NCBI GenBank assembly: GCA_938042265.1 | Contig: CALIRN010000059.1 | Location: forward strand, 1 to 11,006 | DNA length: 11,006 bases | DNA from: an uncultured Eubacteriaceae bacterium | GTDB lineage: Bacteria > Bacillota > Clostridia > Lachnospirales > CAG-274 | Direction: 5' to 3' | Shown here: positions 6,922 to 11,006 of the stretch, in pieces | How positions within the stretch are numbered: position 1 is the stretch's first letter | Layout of the letters: the number at the start of each line of letters is the position of its first letter | Made by a program: the position numbers and the translations under genes | Notes under the pieces: model-generated | Told to the model about the DNA's origin: nothing | The model's database searches: none | What the model saw: only the letters and a program-made list of their open reading frames with translations

Positions 6922-7023
6922 TTAAATAAGAAAATACAACCTTTTCCTGAATTCGTAACTATATTTTGCCATACAAAACTGACCTCCAATCGTTAGATTT
7001 TTTGGTCTAACTTTTGGAGGTCA
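6922..7023 (-). mobile_element. Left end of an IS3-family (IS150-like) insertion sequence with truncated OrfA
   Basis: On the minus strand the terminal repeat TGACCTCCAAAAGTTAGACC (7023-7004) is followed by a start codon at 6972 and MAKYSYEFRKR. This is the N terminus of the helix-turn-helix OrfA protein of IS3-family transposases (typically MAKYS[YF]EFKKKVV). After about base 6940 one A appears to be missing, so the frame reads LYFLI and stops at TAA 6922; the bases GGTTGT still fit the expected KVV codons in the shifted frame. Similarity ends near 6935. The rest of OrfA, OrfB and the right end are absent. The relic abuts the KTR pseudogene: its stop TAA (6924-6922) is next to that gene's ATG (6921). 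Confidence 0.75.
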
Positions 7024-7024
7024 G
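6979..7024. repeat. IS-end hairpin that may also terminate clpX transcription
   Basis: CTGACCTCCAA (6979-6989) pairs with TTGGAGGTCAG (7014-7024), and inside it GTTAGA (6992-6997) pairs with TCTAAC (7006-7011). That makes 17 bp with one 2-by-2 internal loop and an 8-base apex. In the clpX reading direction it is followed by TTTTGT, a modest U tail, and no other terminator lies between it and the clpX stop codon 45 bases away. It consists of the IS3-type terminal repeat and a partial inverted copy. Confidence 0.65.
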
Positions 7025-7034
7025 ATAAATTTAA

Positions 7035-7049
7035 TCCATAGTCCTTTTT
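7035..7049 (-). repeat. Right arm of the 15-bp inverted repeat bracketing the debris region
   Basis: The minus strand reads AAAAAGGACTATGGA, differing at one base from the plus-strand copy at 6485-6499. It lies between the IS3 relic and the clpX stop codon. Confidence 0.6.
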
Positions 7050-7068
7050 TCTTACATCAATAATTTTA

Positions 7069-8379
7069 TCAACCTGCACTTGGCGTATCAGCTATTTTCT
7101 TCTTTTGTATATGCTTTCTTGCAACAGGCTTAACACCTTCACCCATTACATACTCAGGCTGAGCACCGTTTAATACAACGTCCTCATTTATAATGCACTT
7201 CTGCACATTAGTCTTAGATGGAATATCATACATAATATCTGTAATAAAGCTTTCAACAATAGACCTTAAGCCTCTTGCTCCTGTATGCTGGTCAACAGCC
7301 TTATGAGCAATAGCACGTAAGGCTGAGTCATCAAACTCAAGCTCCACATCATCCATGGCAAACATATATTTATACTGCTTGGTAAGTGCGTTTTTAGGCT
7401 GTGTTAAAATCTGAATAAGTGCATCCTCATCCAAATCGTTAAGTGTTACAACAACTGGCATACGTCCTATAAGCTCAGGGATAATGCCAAATTTATGGAG
7501 ATCCTCAGGCTGCACCTTTTCCAGCATCTCGCCTGAGCGCAAGTCCCTGCTTGATACCACTTCCGCACCAAAGCCAATAATCTTATTTGATATGCGTCTT
7601 TCAATAACCTTTTCAAGGCCTGCAAATGCACCGCCAAGTATAAACAGAATATTGGATGTATCAATCTGTATAAACTCCTGATGGGGATGCTTTCTGCCCC
7701 CCTGAGGCGGTACATTAGCAACAGTACCCTCCAAAATTTTAAGAAGCGCCTGCTGCACACCCTCACCGCTTACATCCCTTGTAATCGAAGGATTATCGGA
7801 CTTTCTGGCAATTTTATCAATCTCATCAATATATATAATACCTCTCTGTGCCCTTTCAACATCAAAATCAGCTGCCTGTATAAGTTTAAGAAGAATATTT
7901 TCAACATCCTCGCCGACATAGCCCGCCTCTGTAAGGCTTGTTGCATCAGCAATGGCAAAGGGCACATTAATAAGCTTTGCAAGTGTCTGCGCAAGCATGG
8001 TTTTACCCACGCCTGTAGGCCCTATCATAAGGATATTACTCTTTTGCAGCTCCACATCCGGCTCTGCATTTTTATTCATGCAGGCAATACGCTTATAATG
8101 GTTATATACGGCAACAGAAAGAGCCTTTTTTGCTTTATCCTGACCTATAACATACTCGTCAAGCTCAGCCTTTATTTCCGCAGGCTTTGGCACATTATCG
8201 GTCAAATCCGATGCATTCTGCTCATCCTCTGCATATTCATCCTCCACCAGCTCATAGCAAAGATCAATACACTCGTTGCAGATATATGCACCGGGACCTG
8301 CAATCAGCTTACGCACCTCATCCTGGGTTTTTCCGCAGAAAGAGCACCTAAGCTTCTTATCATCATTCTTTGTAGCCAT
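7069..8379 (-). CDS. clpX: ATP-dependent Clp protease ATP-binding subunit ClpX
   Basis: AAA+ unfoldase of 436 residues that recognises, unfolds and feeds protein substrates into ClpP in the cytosol. The N-terminal zinc-binding domain has C12, C15, C34 and C37. The AAA+ core has Walker A GPTGVGKT (120-127), the pore loop GYVG (153-156), Walker B IIYIDEID with E186, an RKH loop (229-231), the IGF loop that docks on ClpP (268-270), and the sensor-2 region HTGARGLRSIVE. Length and motif spacing are normal for the family. The start is ATG 8379, preceded by AGGAGAG. It lies 13 bases downstream of clpP in the same direction, so the two are very likely co-transcribed. The 3' side runs into mobile-element debris, and its terminator may be the IS-end hairpin. 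Confidence 0.98.
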   Translation of the reverse strand: MATKNDDKKLRCSFCGKTQDEVRKLIAGPGAYICNECIDLCYELVEDEYAEDEQNASDLTDNVPKPAEIKAELDEYVIGQDKAKKALSVAVYNHYKRIACMNKNAEPDVELQKSNILMIGPTGVGKTMLAQTLAKLINVPFAIADATSLTEAGYVGEDVENILLKLIQAADFDVERAQRGIIYIDEIDKIARKSDNPSITRDVSGEGVQQALLKILEGTVANVPPQGGRKHPHQEFIQIDTSNILFILGGAFAGLEKVIERRISNKIIGFGAEVVSSRDLRSGEMLEKVQPEDLHKFGIIPELIGRMPVVVTLNDLDEDALIQILTQPKNALTKQYKYMFAMDDVELEFDDSALRAIAHKAVDQHTGARGLRSIVESFITDIMYDIPSKTNVQKCIINEDVVLNGAQPEYVMGEGVKPVARKHIQKKKIADTPSAG

Positions 8380-8392
8380 TAACTTCTCTCCT

Positions 8393-8977
8393 TTATATTG
8401 GCTTTACAATTACCTCGTCAATAAGACCATAAGCCTTGGCCTCATCAGCAGACATAAAATTATCTCTCTCGGTATCTCTTGCAATTTCCTCAATAGATCT
8501 ACCTGTATTGTCGGAGAGCATCTTATTCATCTTTTCTCTTGTTTTCAGAATCCAATCAGCATGAATTTTAATATCCGTAGCCTGACCTCTTGCACCTCCC
8601 AAAGGCTGATGAATCATAATTTCAGCATTAGGCAGAGCATATCTTTTACCCTTTGCACCGCCTGCAAGCAGGAAGGCACCCATGCTTGCCGCCATACCTA
8701 TACAAATGGTTGATACGTCAGGCTTTATATACTGCATAGTATCATAAATAGCCATGCCTGCGGTGATTACACCGCCTGGACTGTTAATATAAAGATTAAT
8801 ATCCTTATCAGGATCCTCTGCGGCAAGGAAAAGCAGCTGAGCCACAACAAGGCTTGCAGTTGTTTCATTTACCTCTTCACCAAGAAAAATAATTCTGTCC
8901 TTTAAAAGTCTTGAATAGATGTCGTATGAACGCTCACCTCTGTTAGTTTGCTCAACGACCATTGGTACTAAACTCAT
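8393..8977 (-). CDS. clpP: ATP-dependent Clp protease proteolytic subunit ClpP
   Basis: Serine peptidase of 194 residues that forms the double-ring chamber working with ClpX. The catalytic triad is visible: S98 in GMAASMG, H123 in IMIHQP and D172 in TERDNF. The N terminus MSLVPMVVEQTNRGERSYDIYSRLL is typical for Gram-positive ClpP. I chose ATG 8977 because GGGAGG lies 6 bases upstream and because the family begins here; the open frame continues to 9034 but those 19 residues do not resemble ClpP. It is followed by clpX after 13 bases and preceded by tig after 121 bases that contain a weak hairpin. Confidence 0.98.
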   Translation of the reverse strand: MSLVPMVVEQTNRGERSYDIYSRLLKDRIIFLGEEVNETTASLVVAQLLFLAAEDPDKDINLYINSPGGVITAGMAIYDTMQYIKPDVSTICIGMAASMGAFLLAGGAKGKRYALPNAEIMIHQPLGGARGQATDIKIHADWILKTREKMNKMLSDNTGRSIEEIARDTERDNFMSADEAKAYGLIDEVIVKPI

Positions 8978-9042
8978 AAAAAACCTCCCAATTACGACAA
9001 AGCAGTTTATTGGCACATAAAACCGTCTTTCCACTTTGCACT

Positions 9043-9079
9043 TAAAATTTTAATAAGAGGAAGCCGAATGGCTCCCTCT
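9043..9079 (-). terminator. Weak terminator or processing hairpin between tig and clpP
   Basis: In minus-strand RNA AGAGGGAGCC and GGCUUCCUCU (9079-9056) form a 10-bp stem with one G-U pair and a 4-base loop, followed by UUAUUAAAAUUUU. The G-U pair works only on the minus strand, which fits a signal for tig. The U tail is interrupted, so partial read-through into clpP is plausible. No convincing separate clpP promoter was seen. Confidence 0.6.
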
Positions 9080-9098
9080 AAATCCAAAAAATCTGTAA

Positions 9099-10388
9099 TT
9101 ATGCTTCCTCTGTTTCAACAGCGTTGTCACAAACAAAAGCAATAGCCTTCTGAACCTGTAAATCCTTTACAATATTCTTCTTATCGTCATCGGAAATAGC
9201 AGCCTCAAGCTTTTCAAGCTCCATATTGTAGTTCTTTGCAATACGCTCAATCTCTGCCTTAATTTCCTCATCGGTAACCTCAAAGCCCTCATTAGCGGCA
9301 ACAGCCTCAAGCACAAGCCTGCCCTTAACCTGTTTCTCACTCATAGGTCTGTAAGCCTCTCTCATTGAGTCCATAGTCTGACCCATATACTGGAGATACA
9401 TTTCCAATGTAAGCCCCTGTCTTGTAATATTATACTCAAATTCATGAATTTTATTGTCAATTTCAAGCTCAATCATTGGCGCAGGTACGTCCATTTCAGC
9501 CATATCAATAAGCTTTGTAAGGAGTTCCTCCTGCTTGGCATTCTTAGCGTTTTCCATTTTTGTAACCTTAAGTCTGCCTACGATATCATTCTTATAATCA
9601 GCAACATTCTCACTGTCTGTTGTATCTGCAACATATTCATCAGTAAGCTCAGGAAGCTCTCTGAACTTAATATCCTTAATTTTCACCTCAAATTTGGCAG
9701 GCTTACCCGCAAGCTCCTTTTGACCGTACTCCTCAGGGAAGGTAACGTTAACCTGAACCTCATCGCCAACGTTCTTACCTACAAGCTGCTCCTCAAAAGT
9801 ATCTATAAAAGAATGTGAACCGATTTCAAGGTCATAGTCCTCTGCTTCACCGCCTTCAAAAGCCTCACCGTCCATAAAGCCCTTAAAGTCGATTGTTGCA
9901 ATATCACCATCCTGCACAGGTCTGTCTGTTACGTTTACAATTCTTGCATTCTTGGCAAGATCCTTCTTGATTTCAGCCTCAACCTCATCATCGGATACTT
10001 CTGTATCAGACTTCTTGCAGGTAAGACCCTTATAGCCCTCAATCTTAACCTCCGGCTTTAAATATACCTCTGCGGTAAATGCAACACCGTTATCATCAAT
10101 AGATGTAATATCAATCTCCGGCTTTGAAACAACCTCAAGATCATTTTCCTTTACAGCAGCCTCATAAGCATCAGGAAGCACAAAATTAATTGCATCATCA
10201 TAAAATACGCCCTTGCCATACTGTGCCTCAATAAGCTTTCTTGGTGCCTTCCCCTTTCTGAAACCGGGGATGGAAATGGAACCCTTATTCTTATTATAGG
10301 AATAGTTAATACCTTCCTCAAATCTGTCAGCACCAACATTAAAGCTGATTTTTACTTTATTTACATCAATTTTCTCTATTGTGCTCAT
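9099..10388 (-). CDS. tig: Trigger factor, ribosome-bound chaperone and prolyl isomerase
   Basis: Protein of 429 residues that binds the ribosome exit tunnel and helps new proteins fold. The N-terminal ribosome-binding domain carries the signature GFRKGKAP (42-49). An FKBP-type peptidyl-prolyl isomerase domain lies at about 155-240 (PVQDGDIATIDFKGFMDGEAFEGG and following). The helical C-terminal chaperone domain fills the rest, with the expected length for the family. The start is ATG 10388, preceded by AAGGAGG with a spacing of 10 bases. It is the first gene of the tig-clpP-clpX cluster, an order well known in bacteria that links folding of new proteins with ClpXP degradation. A likely promoter lies about 127 bases upstream. 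I found no CIRCE or CtsR-type heptad operator in the leader. Confidence 0.98.
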   Translation of the reverse strand: MSTIEKIDVNKVKISFNVGADRFEEGINYSYNKNKGSISIPGFRKGKAPRKLIEAQYGKGVFYDDAINFVLPDAYEAAVKENDLEVVSKPEIDITSIDDNGVAFTAEVYLKPEVKIEGYKGLTCKKSDTEVSDDEVEAEIKKDLAKNARIVNVTDRPVQDGDIATIDFKGFMDGEAFEGGEAEDYDLEIGSHSFIDTFEEQLVGKNVGDEVQVNVTFPEEYGQKELAGKPAKFEVKIKDIKFRELPELTDEYVADTTDSENVADYKNDIVGRLKVTKMENAKNAKQEELLTKLIDMAEMDVPAPMIELEIDNKIHEFEYNITRQGLTLEMYLQYMGQTMDSMREAYRPMSEKQVKGRLVLEAVAANEGFEVTDEEIKAEIERIAKNYNMELEKLEAAISDDDKKNIVKDLQVQKAIAFVCDNAVETEEA

Positions 10389-10487
10389 TGCAAAAAATCC
10401 TCCTTGATATTCAGTTCATAATGCACTGCATATCAGTATAACATAATTTCGCAAAAAAATCCAGTATTTTTTTTATGGCAACGTGAC

Positions 10488-10506
10488 AAAATACTCAAAG
10501 TATTTT
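10488..10506. other. Short perfect hairpin in the tig leader
   Basis: AAAATACT (10488-10495) and AGTATTTT (10499-10506) form an 8-bp inverted repeat with a 3-base loop. It lies directly downstream of the predicted tig promoter. It is AT-rich, so it may be chance, an operator half-site pair or a leader RNA hairpin. Confidence 0.35.
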
Positions 10507-10514
10507 TACCCGAA

Positions 10515-10543
10515 ATTGTAAAAAATATTCATATATTAATCAA
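10515..10543 (-). promoter_or_regulatory. Putative sigma-A promoter of tig-clpP-clpX
   Basis: On the minus strand TTGATT (10543-10538) lies exactly 17 bases before TACAAT (10520-10515). Transcription would start near 10507, leaving a leader of about 118 bases before the tig start codon. A second, weaker -10-like TATACT occurs closer to tig without a good -35 box. Confidence 0.6.
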
Positions 10544-10548
10544 TATAA

Positions 10549-10572
10549 AGGGCCTCCCAAAAGGGAAGCCCT
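10549..10572 (-). terminator. Rho-independent terminator of the SLH protein gene
   Basis: In minus-strand RNA AGGGCUUCCC and GGGAGGCCCU form a 10-bp stem with a UUUU loop and one U-G pair, followed by UUAUAUU. The wobble pair is a C-A mismatch on the other strand, which gives the orientation. It starts 13 bases after the stop codon, and its tail ends only 5 bases before the tig -35 box. Confidence 0.85.
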
Positions 10573-10585
10573 GAATTATTGAATA

Positions 10586-11006
10586 TTACTCAGCCTCGGT
10601 AGTCTCTTCAGCTGTAGTTTCTTCTGTAGTGTCCTCAGCCTCGGTTGTTTCCTCGGTAACCTCTTCTGTGGTCTCCTGAGCAGCTGTCTCAGCATAAGCA
10701 TCTGCTGCTGCCAAAACAACGTCATAAACGTTAGCAACAAGTACACTCATCTGTGCTCTTGTAATAAGAGCCAAAGGCTCAATGCCGTTATCTGTACCGC
10801 TTGCAAGACCTGCGTTGATAAGTGCTGCAACGTATGGCTTAGCATAGTCAGAAATCTGTGCTGCGTCTGCATAGCTGTCAAGAACAGCTGTATTTGTATC
10901 AAGTTCGATACCTGCAAACTCAAGTGACTTAGCAACAAGTACCATCATATCCTGTCTTGTGATAGTCTTTTCAGGACCAAAGTTACCGTCACCGTAGCCT
11001 GTAGCA
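10586..11006 (-). CDS. S-layer homology (SLH) domain surface protein, C-terminal part (5' truncated)
   Basis: The frame is open to the right window edge, so only the last 139 or so residues are seen and the start lies outside. The visible part begins GYGDGNFGPEKTITRQDMMV, the end of one SLH module, and continues with a second module (about residues 35-85) ending ITRAQMSVLVANVYDVV. SLH modules bind pyruvylated secondary cell-wall polymers and hold proteins on the Gram-positive surface. The modules are followed by a tail of about 35 residues made almost only of Thr, Glu, Ala and Val (TTEEVTEETTEAEDTTEETT). An internal ATG at 10948 is not the start, because the SLH module continues upstream of it. 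A terminator follows. The rest of the protein and its function are not visible. Confidence 0.85.
   Translation of the reverse strand, partial: ATGYGDGNFGPEKTITRQDMMVLVAKSLEFAGIELDTNTAVLDSYADAAQISDYAKPYVAALINAGLASGTDNGIEPLALITRAQMSVLVANVYDVVLAAADAYAETAAQETTEEVTEETTEAEDTTEETTAEETTEAE

Larger units (their letters stand above)
6446..7068. other. Gene-free stretch with decayed mobile-element debris
   Basis: This 623-base interval lies between two convergent units (CotH operon and clpX) and has no intact gene. It holds, left to right: a weak 7-bp inverted repeat GTTATAA/TTATAAC (6451-6478), one arm of a 15-bp inverted repeat (6485-6499), the segment GAGACCGTTTCAAGTTTTG (6530-6548) that may be a worn transposon end, a perfect 15-bp hairpin (6577-6613), a frameshifted KTR gene on the minus strand, an IS3-family left end on the minus strand, and the other arm of the inverted repeat (7035-7049). 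No clear target-site duplication was seen. The layering suggests several insertions and deletions at one permissive site. Confidence 0.75.

Noticed and set aside
6446..7068. A functional short gene, tRNA or CRISPR array in the gene-free stretch
   Set aside because: No intact frame, no tRNA-like cloverleaf and no regularly spaced direct repeats were seen; the coding similarity present is broken by a frameshift or truncation.
7681..8382. Long plus-strand open frame of 233 codons
   Set aside because: It is the antisense of clpX, whose zinc finger and AAA+ motifs are fully intact on the minus strand.
8978..9034. Extension of clpP to an ATG at 9034
   Set aside because: The extra 19 residues do not resemble ClpP, and the family start MSLVPMVVEQ at 8977 has a GGGAGG at proper distance.
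8978..9098. CIRCE or CtsR-type heat-shock operator for clpP
   Set aside because: No TTAGCACTC/GAGTGCTAA pair and no GGTCAAA heptad repeat is present here or in the tig leader.

Overview
The window comes from a low-GC, Gram-positive, fibre-degrading anaerobe, most likely a Clostridia member of the Ruminococcaceae/Oscillospiraceae type. The support is an AT-rich sequence with strong AAGGAGG ribosome sites, a classic tig-clpP-clpX order, an SLH-domain surface protein, a large secreted multi-lectin pectate lyase, and a polyphosphate-polymerase-like/DUF4956/CotH operon. No rRNA, tRNA or CRISPR array was seen.

Layout, left to right. Plus strand: the 3' end of an MgtE-type magnesium transporter gene and its terminator (1-549); a secreted pectate lyase with three lectin-like domains ahead of a PL1 catalytic domain (772-3294), with its own promoter and terminator; then a tightly coupled three-gene operon (3429-6445). 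The operon encodes a soluble VTC/CYTH polyphosphate-polymerase-like protein, a DUF4956 membrane protein and a CotH-like lipoprotein kinase. The first two overlap by 8 bases and the third begins 13 bases after the second ends.

From 6446 to 7068 lies a stretch without an intact gene, between convergent transcription units. Translating the minus strand by eye shows two decayed mobile-DNA remnants. One is the left end of an IS3-family insertion sequence: a terminal inverted repeat plus the first residues of OrfA (MAKYSYEFRK). Directly joined to it is a frameshifted gene for a small cysteine-rich KTR-type protein, a family usually carried with conjugative transposons. The stretch also holds a perfect 15-bp hairpin and is bracketed by a near-perfect 15-bp inverted repeat.

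Minus strand: clpX (7069-8379), clpP (8393-8977) and tig (9099-10388) form the trigger factor/ClpXP protein-quality-control cluster, transcribed in the order tig, clpP, clpX. A likely sigma-A promoter for tig lies only a few bases beyond the terminator of the next gene upstream. That gene encodes the C-terminal part of an SLH-domain surface protein ending in a Thr/Glu-rich tail (10586 to the window edge).

The most interesting items are the VTC/DUF4956/CotH operon, where a cytosolic polymer-synthesis-like domain, a membrane protein and a surface lipoprotein kinase may form one envelope system; the four 11-residue repeats inserted in the CotH protein; and the unannotated mobile-element debris at 6.5-7.05 kb.
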